This document shows positions 11,822 through 22,568 of a stretch of DNA of 64,000 nucleotides, piece after piece (position 1 is the stretch's first letter; every line of letters begins with the position of its first letter). The notes under the pieces were generated by a model, which saw nothing but the letters and a program-made list of their open reading frames with translations, was not told the origin of the DNA and did no database searches. This stretch comes from Trachythela sp. YZ-2020 (Eukaryota > Cnidaria > Anthozoa > Malacalcyonacea > Clavulariidae), in NCBI GenBank assembly GCA_016169945.1, contig JADLSH010000355.1:2599501-2663500 (forward strand), given 5' to 3'. The translations under genes and the position numbers were made by a program.

Positions 11822-12235
11822 ATTCTGAATCATTCTGATGGCATGGACATGTGCTTCCGAAGATAGTTTTCCGACTGCCGAAGTTTATCTTGCGTGTTGC
11901 GTGGGTTTTGCGTGAAATGGAAGAATGCACGCACGCTACACAGGGTGCAGAGGAGTCAATTTCGACTAGAAAAATAACTCCTTTCCTTGTTACTTATAAT
12001 CGTTGATAGTATTCATAAAATTAGTGAAATATAATGCATAAAACATGCCATTAATAGTAAAAATAGGTACGCTAAGCGTACATGTATCTGCTCATGGTGA
12101 TCCCACTGTTGTCATAAAGGAATAATATTCTACAATTCTGTTTGGCCCTAAATTGTATAAGTTACACATATTTTGTACAAAAACATACACTTCATTCAAC
12201 CAGTAACTTGTAAAGAATAAGAGATTGATATTTAA

Positions 12236-12341
12236 CCCATTAGCTGGCAGTACTCTACCACTGACAAGTAAAATCGTCTGGCATTAGACAGAGTAAAATA
12301 CTAATAAAATTAGGGTGGATCTGGGCTTGCCAGCTAATGGG
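12236..12341. mobile_element. 106-bp piggyBac-like MITE
   Basis: Ends CCCATTAGCTGGCA and GCCAGCTAATGGG, with TTAA at 12232-12235 and 12342-12345. It contains the dispersed word GGCATTAGACAGAGTAAAAT. Confidence 0.75.
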
Positions 12342-12631
12342 TTAAAAGAATATATTTTTATAAATATCACAAAAATATATATCATACACAGTAGAACAAG
12401 GTTTTCATATTAATTGTTAAATGGGGTTCACAATTTACAGTATCACTATGCCAGACAGTTTAGTACAAATGACAAATAAAATAGCTGATATAAATTTCAC
12501 TAGCAGAGACTATTTCCATAACACATTATTATTATAAAGTAATGTTATGTATATACTGTATGTTTGTAATTGACTCTGAAAAGCCTCTTTGGGGAGAGTT
12601 AAATAAAGATTGTTTGTAACACAACAAAGAT

Positions 12632-12637
12632 TTTATT
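12632..12637 (-). promoter_or_regulatory. Polyadenylation signal for the minus-strand gene
   Basis: AATAAA on the minus strand, 14 bases after the stop codon at 12651-12653. Confidence 0.4.
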
Positions 12638-12650
12638 TAATTTTATGATG

Positions 12651-12790
12651 TCATTGCTGAAACATGTTAGGTTCACAATCTTCTCGATAGTCCATAATAT
12701 TACTACAATCAGGTATGTGAAAAAATTGTAGATGCGTGGATGTTGTCAGAATACCAGGTGTCGCTAACACCTCCTCGCACAGTTTAAAGC
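12651..12790 (-). CDS. Terminal coding exon of an unidentified gene
   Basis: On the minus strand an AG acceptor (AAAAAG, ending at 12791) precedes 140 nt that encode FKLCEEVLATPGILTTSTHL then a tail ending NMFQQ and a stop. An AATAAA follows. The exon begins two bases into a codon, which fits the exon at 13497-13596 that ends one base into a codon: joined they give ...DEDQ-G-FKLCEEV... in one frame. The family is not recognised. The pairing rests on phase, splice sites and the polyA signal. Other exons may lie between. Confidence 0.42.
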
Positions 12791-13496
12791 CTTTTTAAAC
12801 ACATTGATACATGACGTCAACATGTTGTATTCAGGGATGGAGGAACACAAATGAACTATTTATTCCACATGGATGTGTTAGCAAATAGGTCATATTATTG
12901 AATATCTATTCATAGGAGTATAATTTAACACATGTATATAGTCTGTGAATATAATGTACAAAGTATATATAAACACAGCATATCATATCCATACATTGGC
13001 TAGAATTGACTAGTCAAAGCTGCAGTGTTCCGTGTTTGCTTGTTCACGCTACAATACAAATATGAAAGTGATGTGTAATGTACAGGCAAATGATTGCTTG
13101 AAAAAAGACATTAAATATAAACGATTTAGTAATTTAGAGGAGAAGTTGCCTATGGATATGAAGTATGAATTTCTATGATGAAATTATAAGTATGTGATTG
13201 TGACACCATCTGCAATAAATGTCATGCCAAAAGGAGTATTGTACAGTCTTATCGTTTACCGTCTTAACTATTATATACTATAAACAAGACTATATTTGTA
13301 CACAATATTTATTTAAAGAAATGTGACCACTATAAAATTATGTGGAATTGCTAAAAGTGAAATTAAAACTGGGGATTAGCTAGTATTCATGGTAGTCAAA
13401 TTTACTTTAGTATTGAAAACTTATGTGCATAAACAAGATGCTATATTTTACAATTTACGCGTCAATGTTACATTAATATGTTGTAGTATTCCTTAC

Positions 13497-13596
13497 CTTG
13501 ATCTTCGTCCTTCGATAGCTCAACTGTTTCACTGTTTAGTTTCCCTTCAGAAATAGAACCACTAAATTTTGAAGCATTCTTTGATTTCTTTCCAGT
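13497..13596 (-). CDS. Internal or first exon of the same unidentified gene
   Basis: The minus-strand frame encodes TGKKSKNASKFSGSISEGKL then NSETVELSKDEDQ and ends in G|GTAAGG, a strong donor. The upstream edge is CTATGGATAG, usable as an acceptor. No in-frame ATG was found upstream, so the start exon is missing or elsewhere. Low-complexity Ser/Lys/Glu composition suggests a disordered region. No function assigned. Confidence 0.42.
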
Positions 13597-13813
13597 CTAT
13601 CCATAGGTCTATATCTTCGTATTTTCACGTTTTTATATGAATTAACGACATTTAAATTTTGTCAATCGCCATGTTGAATTTAAGATCTAGCCTGCGAACA
13701 GGCAAAATTGAATGATGTAATGGCTTTGCAGAACATTACGTCATTGTATTGTAAGCCACTTGCTGATTGGCTATCAATTTAAATAAGCTCGTCGCTAAAT
13801 GGCTATAATAGTC

Positions 13814-15600
13814 GGCCGGCCAAGAGTTCAAAATATGCTCCTAAAAGATTTTGATGGCAATTTTATGTTAGAAGCTGGCAACAACCATATTCATACTCAG
13901 GTAGATGTAGGGAATAAGGTTTGAGGTGTTGCCAAGTCGTAATCTTAAATTTTGAGTGAAAAAAGATGATATTTCTAAGCCTCCTTCCCGCGAAATCGCG
14001 GTAGTTTAACTTCAAACGATTACCGACAATTCTGCTGCTATGAGACAGACTTCTTTGCTCTGATTGGCTATCGGAATTGTTCCTAAATTGGTCAGCCAAT
14101 GGGCGAACGTCGAAAAGTCCTGACGCTTCCGGTTTTTGCAACATACGAGGTAAACAACATCAAAGATATTCAAAATGCAAGAAAGAAATATGCTATTTTA
14201 AAGATTTTTCGTGGTAATGCGATCAATATTATCTATACCCAATTGTTCTTTGCTTAGTTATACTGATTTAGACCCCTTTGCCCGCATTTGCTTGATTATC
14301 GCCGCTGCCTATGGCTATGTCGTGTGAAGTAAAATATAGTTTTAATACAGCCAGTACAATAATATAGTGCACAAAATATTGTACTGTCTGACCGGAAAAA
14401 GTATGACTATTTTATTCAATCGATACTATCTCATTTCTCGACTTATTGAATACTATCAGAGAGTATTCTTATAATTTCAACAAGATTTTACCGCACTGTT
14501 CAGTTCAATTCTTTAGCCTTTGGTTTAGCGTAGCAGCAAGTTGCAGCTGTTTGTCTCGGACTGATATCAAATTCCTGTGTTCGATATTTATTAAAAATAA
14601 CATATTCCCAATGATAACAGGTCTCGTAAGCCATTCTAGAAGTCAGAACTTTAAAAATTTCCGTGCTTGAGTTTGTTCACGAACATTATTTAGAACTTGA
14701 CAAATTGCAAAGTACATTTTTATTGTTAGTTCCATTCAAAAGCCGAATATGTTTCTAACAGTTATCACTAAAATATAAAAATATATATACAATATATATA
14801 CGTTTGTGTTTATAATTACAGGCTACAGCGATAGACATTGAATAATACAGGCTAGCCTTGATATAGGTCAGTGCAAACATATATGCAAAATATGAAATAT
14901 ACAACAATCAAAACAGACGCGAGTCCTACTGTAGTTCGTTAGACAATCAGGTAAATCGTTAAATACACTTCCATTTGTAGACTGATATACAATGTGAGAG
15001 TATGGTTTCAAACATTGACTGAATAAAATTCAACAAAGATTACTAAAGATTGGATACAGTATAAAATATTTAAAATATTTTAGCTCGACACAATTCAGCA
15101 CCGGACAAAATACAAAACATTTTGGCACGATACTTAGTAATTAAGCAAATGTTGGAGAAACGGGGGCTGTATCAGTATAGATAATATTGATCGCATTAAC
15201 ACGAAAAATCTTACCTAAATATCATTAAAATCGTATAAATAGCACATTTCTTCTTGTACTTTGAATATCTTTGATGTTGTTTACCTCGTATGTTGCAAAA
15301 ACCGGAAGCGTCAGGACTTTTCGACGTTCGCCCAATTTAGGAACAATTCCGATAGCCAATCAGAGCAAAGAAGTCTGTCTCATAGCAGCAGAATTGTCGG
15401 TAATCGTTTGAAGTTAAACTACCGCGATTTCGCGGGAAGATGGCTTAGAAATATCATATTTTTTCATTCAAAATATAGGATTTCGGCTTGGCAACACCTC
15501 AAACCTTGTTCCTTACATCTATCTGAGTATGAATATGGTTATTGCCAGCTTCTAACATAAAATTGCCATCAAGTTGCAAGATACGATGACTTGGCCGGCC
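13814..15600. mobile_element. 1.8-kb foldback element with GGCCGGCC ends
   Basis: Both ends start GGCCGGCCAAG. Inside, two arms of roughly 400 bp (13850-14270 and 15170-15560) are close inverted copies, including GCGAAATCGCGGTAGTTTAA. They differ by small indels, so the copy is not recent. Mirror open frames on the arms are shadows. TSD unclear, although CTATAA lies near both ends. Confidence 0.68.
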
Positions 15601-15734
15601 GTCTATAAGCTAACAGCAAACAGCAAACAGCAAACAGCACGATGGCAATATATCTGCATTCGCAGATACAAAAATCATAAAATTAGTCCAACAAATACAT
15701 AAAATATTTATTCAATACATATGAAGTACCAGCC

Positions 15735-15883
15735 AATATACTCCGCTGTCTGCATTACTGTGGACTCACATTTTCCGGGAAGGTCACGACAACAGCCCGA
15801 GAGGATGACGAATAATAAATTTATTGTAAGCCAATCTTCAGGGAAGTGCGAGCCCACAGTAATACAAGGCAGCGGAGTATATT
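15735..15883. mobile_element. 149-bp MITE
   Basis: AATATACTCCGCTG at the left, CAGCGGAGTATATT at the right; the repeat extends inward to TTACTGTGG. No clear TSD. Confidence 0.6.
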
Positions 15884-16277
15884 CTTTTTGGTTGATGTTA
15901 CATGAAGTACAGTCACAGAATAATGACGTACAGAAGCACAGAATACTATACAGAAAGTCATCTCCATATTGTTTTTGCGTAAAGCCCGATCTCCACTAGG
16001 CGAATTTGTTCGCGCGACGCGAAGTGAAAATTCATTTCGGCAGATAGATAGATAGATTTTATTTATACACGCTAATAACATCAACAAAAGCTGGTTTCCA
16101 TGAAAGGCGTGTACACCAATAAAGAGAAATATTAAATATAAACTAGTACAAGTAGAAATAATCGTTCAAGCCGTCTAAAAAAGTATAAAGTATCAACTAA
16201 GGTATTAATAATTTAATATACCAATAATCCAATAAGAATAAAGTTACGGTATTTTACAAATTATTTACAACTGGTTA

Positions 16278-16967
16278 TTAGCAGTTGTGAGTAGCGATTT
16301 TGTGTTCAAAGATTTGCAGTGATTTGCTTTCTCTTATTTCCTTTGGTAAAGAGTTCCATATGAATGCCCCATCAAACATGAAACTCTTTTTCATGTTTGT
16401 ACGAGGTTGTGGCAAACAAACGGCCGATGAAACGTTCCGAAGATTGTAACTTGTCGTTTCGTTTTTGTTAGTAAAAAGGTTTGTGAGACTCTTTGGTCCC
16501 ATGTTATTTAAAATTTTAAACATAACCTTAGCCTTTGCTCTTATTCGTTGCGTTTTAAGTGGTTGCCATCCTAATTCGTTTAACACGATATCATGATGAA
16601 CTTCATTGCTCGAATATGTAATTATGCGAGCTGCTCTATTATGCAGTTTTTGTAGTCTTGTTGACTGGGTTTCACCGAACACATTCCATACTTCACAACA
16701 ATAATTGAAGTATGGTTGCACTATTGCATTGTAAACAGAGAGAAGCGAGTCCCTGTCAACAAATTCCCTCAAACGACGAAGGGCACCGAGTCCTGAATTT
16801 ATTTTCTTACATACATTTTCAGTATTTTTTTTCCAGGAGAGATGTTGATCAACAGTTACTCCTAATGTCTTGCATTCAAAAACTTGTTTAATTGGTGTTT
16901 TGTCTATATTAACTTTAATCTGATGATTCGAGACACTATTTATCATTGGTTTTGACCCAATTAGCAT
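16278..16967 (-). CDS. LINE C-terminal domain (after frameshift)
   Basis: Open frame of 229 codons continuing the RT in the other frame. It carries the conserved tail of CR1/L2-like proteins, for example LGVTVDQHLSW, YNAIVQPYFNYC and WNSLPKEIRES, and stops at 16278. The same tail is present in the fragments at 40520 and 25071, so related LINEs have inserted at least three times here. Confidence 0.82.
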   Translation of the reverse strand: MLIGSKPMINSVSNHQIKVNIDKTPIKQVFECKTLGVTVDQHLSWKKNTENVCKKINSGLGALRRLREFVDRDSLLSVYNAIVQPYFNYCCEVWNVFGETQSTRLQKLHNRAARIITYSSNEVHHDIVLNELGWQPLKTQRIRAKAKVMFKILNNMGPKSLTNLFTNKNETTSYNLRNVSSAVCLPQPRTNMKKSFMFDGAFIWNSLPKEIRESKSLQIFEHKIATHNC

Positions 16968-17029
16968 AAATTCAGTTTTTGCAACATTGAGACTAAGCTT
17001 GTTTGCTATTAACCATTTTCTAAGGTTCT

Positions 17030-18007
17030 CTAAGTCTGTGCAACTTCAACATCATCTATAGTATCGCCCGTGGCTGTTAAATTTGTGTCATCAGCAAATA
17101 ATCGGGACCTAGTTTCATTTAAGCATTGTGGTAAATCATTTATGTATAGTAGAAAGAACAAAGGCCCCAATATTGAGCCTTGAGGAACACCACATTTAAT
17201 CTTGCGCTCAGATGAAACAAATCCATTCACTCTACATTTTTTATTTCGGTTAAAAAGATATGATTTCAATAGTAAATATGCATTCCCTTTGATTCCGCAA
17301 AGTTCTAGTTTTTTAAGTAGAATTTGGTGATCCACAGTATCAAATGCTTTTTTTAGATCAATGAATACTACCAAACCGAATTGCTTTCTATCCATGTTCA
17401 CATACCAACTGTTTGTACAATCTAGTAATGCAGTAGCAGTGGAATGGAATTTTCTGAAGCCAAATTGATTTTCGGAAAGCAGTTCATTTTGGGTTAAGTA
17501 ATCATACAATTGATTGTAGAGAATCCTTTCCATAATTTTGCTTATGGCGGGTAAAACTGAAATAGGTCTGTAGTTTCCTGGTAAATTTCGTTGACCACTT
17601 TTATACAGTGGTGTGACCCTTGCTACTTTCCATTCACTTGGGAAAGAGCATAAGGTCGTGGTTTGATTAAATATATAAGTTAATGAGCTAGAAATAATAG
17701 GTGATGCTATTTTAATAATTTTACTGGAGATGTTGTCTATACCAGTTGCTTTGAAACTTGAAAGGCCTCGGAGGAGATGATATATGTTGTCTACAGTTAC
17801 AGCTTTGAAATTAGTGAATTCAGATTCAGATGTTTTAATGTATTGTAGAAAATTACTTTCAGAGTTATTAATTTCACTTGCTAAACTTGGACCAATGTCT
17901 GAGAAGAATTTATTAAAGCCTTCAGCAATTTCCTCAGGACTTTGTAAAGTTTCCTCACAAATATTTAACTCATTTACCTGAGTAAGTCTATTTTTACGGC
18001 CTAACAA
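17030..18007 (-). CDS. LINE reverse transcriptase domain
   Basis: An open frame of 325 codons covering RT motifs from the region before LPGNYRPISVLPAISKIMER through LFADDTNLTATGD. RT primes cDNA synthesis on nicked target DNA in this family. The start shown is not the native start: the frame stays open upstream to about 18200 with LINE-like residues. It ends at a frameshift. Catalytic FADD is intact, but truncation and frameshift make the copy inactive. Confidence 0.85.
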   Translation of the reverse strand: MLGRKNRLTQVNELNICEETLQSPEEIAEGFNKFFSDIGPSLASEINNSESNFLQYIKTSESEFTNFKAVTVDNIYHLLRGLSSFKATGIDNISSKIIKIASPIISSSLTYIFNQTTTLCSFPSEWKVARVTPLYKSGQRNLPGNYRPISVLPAISKIMERILYNQLYDYLTQNELLSENQFGFRKFHSTATALLDCTNSWYVNMDRKQFGLVVFIDLKKAFDTVDHQILLKKLELCGIKGNAYLLLKSYLFNRNKKCRVNGFVSSERKIKCGVPQGSILGPLFFLLYINDLPQCLNETRSRLFADDTNLTATGDTIDDVEVAQT

Positions 18008-18411
18008 AGAATTTATTGTTTTCCATGCCTCCTTTGGACATTGTTTTTGATTTGCAATCCTACTAGAATAGTATTCTGTTTTGGCATTTTTTAGTTCTAT
18101 GTTTACTTTGTTTCTTGCTTTTTTAAAGTTTTGCCAGTCTGATTCAAGTTTTGTGATAATAGCCTTTCTTTTAAGCTTGTCTCTCCCATTTATTAACTTT
18201 TTAATATTTTTTCAGGCAACCTGATTGGTTAGCGAAAAAATTTTTCGCAGCGAATTTTTTCACTAACCAATCACGCTGCCGAAATTCGTTTTCGCTTCGC
18301 GCGAACAAATTCGCCTAGTGGAGAACGGGCTTAAGTGCTATCACAGAGTAGACACTATAAAGAGGTTTCACTGTGTATCAAATCCTAATGTTTTGAGCGT
18401 AACCGATGCTT

Positions 18412-18652
18412 AGCCAGTGCGCAAAGGAGAGGCTCTCACCCCCCCGAAAACATTCAAAATGGAGGGCATTTTTAGACGTAAAAATACCGCAAAAATTCGA
18501 GTTAACCATTTAATGTTGTTAATCACAACTTCAGTCAAGGTAAACCGTTATAAAGAAAGTAACAAGGGTTTCTTATGCCGGTTATTTTCCGAAAATATCG
18601 GCCGCCATCTTGTTCGGGGGGGGTGAATGCCTCTCGTTACCGCACTGGCTAG
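18412..18652. mobile_element. MITE with CAGTGCG ends and C/G-run arms
   Basis: TAGCCAGTGCGCAAAGGAGA at the left is mirrored by CGCACTGGCTAGG at the right; the arms reach CTCACCCCCCC and GGGGGGGGTGA. Inside are AAACATTCAAAATGG and GCCGCCATCTTG. It is one of three related copies within 800 bp. Confidence 0.6.
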
Positions 18653-18888
18653 GAACATGGCGGCCGGCCGATAATTTAAGAAAATAAAGAGAAAAAAACA
18701 AATTCCGGAGAAGAATGTCATTTGGAAATTCAAAATAGGAATAAAACAAGACGAGTTTGAGAGACTGTGAATTTTCCACTCTATTTTAAAGTCATCATCA
18801 GACAGAATAGCGGCCGGTTACGCATTTTGCCTGAAGTGAGACCTCTGTATAGTGTCTACTCTGTGGTGCTATTCGTCATCTATTCGCC

Positions 18889-18991
18889 ACTCAGCAAGTG
18901 CCCTAAACAGAAGCAGTCACCCCCCTGGAAATATAAGCCATTTTGAATGTTTCCAGGGGGTGACTGCTTCTGTTTAGGGCACTTGCTGAGT
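18889..18991. repeat. Near-perfect 103-bp hairpin
   Basis: ACTCAGCAAGTGCCCTAAAC pairs with GTTTAGGGCACTTGCTGAGT, continuing through CAGTCACCCCC and GGGGGTGACTG. The stem is about 40 bp and the loop contains CATTTTGAATG. It shares the CAGTCACCCCCCTG core with 19130-19186. Confidence 0.75.
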
Positions 18992-19129
18992 GACGAATCA
19001 TGACGAAAAGCGCTTACGCAAAAACAATATAGAGATGACTTTCTGTATAGTATTCTGTGACAGAAGTGTGACAGTGTGACTGCTGATTAAAAATGCGTAA
19101 GCTGTTTTTGCGAAAAAGCCGCCATGTTC

Positions 19130-19186
19130 TTAGCAAGTGCCGTCAAGAGAGGCAGTCACCCCCCTGAAAACATTCAAAATGGCGGC
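19130..19186. repeat. Half-copy of the CACCCCCC hairpin family
   Basis: TTAGCAAGTGCCGTCAAGAG, then AGGCAGTCACCCCCCTGAAA, then CATTCAAAATGGCGGC. It matches one arm of the two preceding elements. Confidence 0.55.
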
Positions 19187-19226
19187 ATGTGAAGGCGTGA
19201 AAAGTACGCAAATATGCGTTTGAAAC

Positions 19227-19606
19227 CAGAGACGTAGCTAGAGAGGGGGGCCCCCCTTGGTAAAATTCTGACTAGCAAAATATTTTTATTATTTTCTCAC
19301 GCTATACGTCATGCAAATATTAAATTTTACTTTTACTACATGATATTTTGAGAATTTGGGCGTATTTCAGCATTGATTCAATGACAATGGCTTCGATTTG
19401 AGACTTATATGTATTGATCAGTTATAGATAGATCAGTGGCTACAATATTACGAATTCTTCCGTTGATTTCCGAAGAGTGACCGAAGTGCAACACTTGCAA
19501 AATGTGGGTCGCCGTCGGGCATGCTGGTTATATTTTACGTTTTTGAGTTGGCCCCCCCAAAAATGTTTTCGGCCCCCCTTGACTGGAAAACCTGGCTACG
19601 TCTCTG
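19227..19606. mobile_element. 380-bp hAT MITE
   Basis: Ends CAGAGACGTAGC and GCTACGTCTCTG. TTTGAAAC is repeated at 19219-19226 and 19607-19614 (8-bp TSD). Subterminal GGGGGGCCCCCC tracts lie near both ends. Confidence 0.83.
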
Positions 19607-19614
19607 TTTGAAAC

Positions 19615-20915
19615 ATGGGCTAAAATATTGTAAATTGTCTTAAAATTTACCGACAGTAATCTTTTTTGTTACTATCAAGTCCATGTGTGGAATGGGTTAA
19701 TCGGAAAGAGATTTCACACCGAATTTTGACAATTTCACCTCGTGATTTAATTGGTATTTGGTGTATTCATTGGACCCGTATTGTCTTGGATCATCCATGC
19801 AAGAGGTAAAGAAAATATGCTCCAAAGTGGATGGATTGGTTATCTAAAAGGATCAAACTATTTCTGTATTAAATTGCCCGACTTGCACATCCAGCTTTCT
19901 GCAGTCTAGCTTTCCATCGTCGTCTGATCAGTCATTTTGGATTAAAAACGTGCTGTTACAGGGAACTGTCAAAGTGTCAGTATGATTAAAGCAAAGGCTC
20001 TATGAGAGTTAAATCCTTGGCATTTTATCCCGGCCTTTGTGTCTCTGTTAAAACCCCTGGATAGCATGATGGCTAGTGTGTTAAAATCTATATTTCCCCC
20101 GCACCAGGCTGCAGAGTATGGCAGCGGTGCACCCAAGATAAATTAATGCAATAACAATGGCGCACTTAGGGGCGAACATTAGAAAAGTGACGAGGGGGAG
20201 GACTTTTTTCCCATGCAAGATATTTTTTTCGGCTGCTTTGGCTTTGCAGAAATATTTTCGCGCTAAAATTTTGTGCATAAATTTTCCATTATGAAAGCTC
20301 TGATTGCAATTTGGAACACGAGCATAAAGCAGGCATGCATGGAATAACAGGGCCTTAAGAATTCTTCAGTGGGAGGACCATTAATGTAAAGGGACCTAGG
20401 GGGTCCTCCCCCAGAAAATGTTTGAATTCCTGATTCTCTGTGGCTTGATATCCTGCATTTTAGTGAGAGCTTTTTAGTCTATCCCCTCTGGACAGAATGA
20501 TTTACTTCGCACTGCATGAATTTCTTTTTTGCAAATTTGATCTTGCATGAAATTTTTTCCTTTCATTTTCCTTTGTGCACATGCACCCTGCATATGCATT
20601 TCAAGGCGCACCTGAGAAACTTTATGTAGTTTTGCACACCCGCACTTCAGGTGCGGCCTGATTGCGCACCCAAGATCTTGTTGAAAAGCGCCATACTCTG
20701 CAGTCTGGGCCCGCAAAACCCTGTTAAAACCCTGCATATGCCCAGGGGGTGGGGTTTCAATTGACTACTACATTATAACCACACAGTGGCATTACCTTAG
20801 TATAATGCACCTATCAAGGATATCAATGTAAATTTTTGTTAAATGTAGGATACAGAATATTGCAGTTTTGGTTTAAAATTTCCACCTACAAAATCCCTAT
20901 AGATGTACAGTATAA
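19615..20915. other. No gene seen; diffuse inverted repeat
   Basis: Weakly matching inverted blocks (GCTGCAGAGTATGGC near 20110 and its complement near 20690) suggest an old element. I could not define its ends. Open frames are short. Confidence 0.35.
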
Positions 20916-21013
20916 CCCATTAACTGGCAGTACTCTGCCACTGACAAGTAACATCGTCTGGCATTAGACAGAGTAAAATACTAAAGTAGGGTGCATTGCC
21001 AGCAAATTAATGG
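20916..21013. mobile_element. Degenerate piggyBac-like MITE
   Basis: CCCATTAACTGGCAGTACTC at the left; a decayed right end before TTAA at 21014-21017. The left flank is ATAA, one change from TTAA. It carries GGCATTAGACAGAGTAAAAT like the copy at 12236. Confidence 0.6.
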
Positions 21014-21646
21014 TTAACATTTAAGGTTATGTTACACAAGGCAATGCCTAGTTACTGCAACTTAGTATATAGTTGATAATATCTATATAGTGTTATATCT
21101 AAAGAATCATTTTATTCTTAACTTGAACTTTATTCTTTGAACTTGTTTATACAGTTTATAATTGAAATTATATATTAACTAGGGGTCTTAAGTAAAAAGC
21201 CTATCAAGGTTTCTAGTAGGCCCCTAGCCCAAATGTAAAATATTTAATAGATTACTACAAATGTAAAATGTTTTTCTTTATATGGGTGAAATTATTAAAA
21301 TAAATAAAAAGCTTTGGGAAAGTTAAGTTAGATGGGAAATTCGTCTCAGACGAGAAACTTGTCTTAAATTCATATTTATATTCAGACGGGTTTCTAGAGA
21401 AAACATTTCTGTCTGACACAAGTTTCTCATCTCTAATTTGACTTCAGCTATTATGTGGGTAATAAATTGTCTGTGTTCTTTATCGACTGTTTTCCATATC
21501 TATATACTTCTCTCAGGCAGTGTTACCTGCTACACAGCAAACCATTATGAAACTTGCCATTAAATATACACAGGGTCCAAAACAAGTTTGATCATGTTAT
21601 AAAATTTACATTGCTTTTTGTTTCAATTCGTTTAGTTTCCACTTAC

Positions 21647-21880
21647 TTTTTCAGTTTTATAACTTCCAACTTTGTCTTGCATAAATTTCTTTTCCATACT
21701 TATAAAGTATATCATTGACCCGTCTTCTGAATATTGTCTTGTTTTAGAAATTTTGCTGACTTCCCAAATATACATTATGTTATCTTTAATCCTTTCAGAC
21801 TGTATCAAATCATTCAACTGTAGAGGAAGTTCTCTTGGTACTGAGGATTGAACAAAAAGATTGTACACTGTAGCAAACAT
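21647..21880 (-). CDS. Candidate first coding exon of an unidentified host gene
   Basis: ATG at 21880-21878 opens exactly 78 codons that run into GAAAAA|GTAAGT, a strong donor in phase 0. The product starts MFATVYNLFVQSSVPRELPL and contains IMYIWEVSKISKTRQYSEDG and FISMEKKFMQDK. It has the mixed composition of a folded protein and no repeats. The open frame continues upstream without a stop, so the true start could differ. I do not recognise the family, and no next exon was found between 21.0 and 21.6 kb. Confidence 0.4.
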
Positions 21881-22568
21881 GTTAAGGATATAAAGGATAC
21901 TGCAAGGATACGAGTATGTACGTGAACTGATATTCTTCACGCATCGTTTAGTCACATATCAAGCTTCAACTTGTTTAAGGTTTCAGCAAACCATCCATAC
22001 AAAGGTCCTATCGGTATCAGATACTGGTCCAGTATAATCGCACTTGGCCCGTTATGTTTGTTAAAAATACTGTTTTCAAGCCACGTTCATGATATTAGAC
22101 ATTAGTATGGTCCTTCACCGCCCTTGCATAACTTTGTCTGTTGTACTTCGCTAGCCGTGGGTCAAGTTATTAGAGACCTTTAGCATAGCGTAAATTTTTC
22201 AGACCGCGAACCACAAACCGCGGTTTCAGGTTAGCGGTTTGCCGTTAGACGTTTGGGCAGTTTGGTGCATTTAGCTTGACGTTTCATTCCTGCTTACCGC
22301 GTAATGAGTCCGCCATGTTTTGTTTACTTCCGCATGGCTATTCTCACTTGCTCGGTAATAATCGCCATAACTCTTGTAAAAGTTATAATCTAAGGATAAA
22401 AATTGCCATGTATCAAGAAAAGAGGCCAAAGAACTTTGCTTTAGTAGTTAAACGTGTGTTTGTAAACTTTAAATAGTGTTAAAACGTTGCCGTATTTCAC
22501 TTACCGCTAGAACACCTTCTTGCGGTTGAAACCATAGATATAGTAAACCTAGATTGCTGACTCATACG

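Larger units (their letters stand above)
16044..18212 (-). mobile_element. 5'-truncated LINE (CR1/L2-like non-LTR retrotransposon)
   Basis: The minus strand encodes the C-terminal half of a LINE polyprotein: linker, reverse transcriptase and C-terminal region. The endonuclease is missing; the copy is 5'-truncated at 18212. RT landmarks are FIDLKKAFDTVDH, GVPQGSILGP and LFADDT (catalytic Asp pair). The frame is broken once near 17035: the first part ends ...DDVEVAQT at 17030 and the protein resumes as LENLRKWLIANKLSLN in another frame. The 3' end carries ATCTATCTATCT. CAG at 16041-16043 and 18213-18215 may be a short TSD inside the MITE. Confidence 0.88.
15983..18331. mobile_element. PIF/Harbinger-like MITE split by a LINE
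   Basis: Left end AGCCCGATCTCCACTAGGCG, right end complement AGCCCGTTCTCCACTAGGCG, both continuing into AATTTGTTCGCGCGA. TAA lies at 15980-15982 and 18332-18334. A 3-bp TWA target is typical of PIF/Harbinger. Without the LINE the MITE is about 180 bp. Confidence 0.75.
15937..19059. mobile_element. 3.1-kb nested foldback element, 7-bp TSD
   Basis: The ends CACAGAATACTATACAGAAA and its complement carry ACAGAAG directly outside (15930-15936 and 19060-19066). The arm continues to TTTTTGCGTAA. The left arm was broken at TAA by the MITE 15983-18331, which in turn holds a LINE. The right arm keeps TTTTTGCGTAAGCGC without that MITE, preserving the empty site. The right half also contains CACCCCCC-type hairpins. 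Same end style (CACAG, 7-bp TSD) as 4748-5851. Confidence 0.78.

Noticed and set aside
13062..13172. 36-codon plus-strand ORF starting MKVMCNVQAND
   Set aside because: Short, ends in two stops, a Cys-rich continuation needs a frameshift, and it lies in the proposed intron of a minus-strand gene.
20047..20740. hAT-like element with CAGGG ends
   Set aside because: Inverted similarity is patchy, and no matching ends or TSD could be found.
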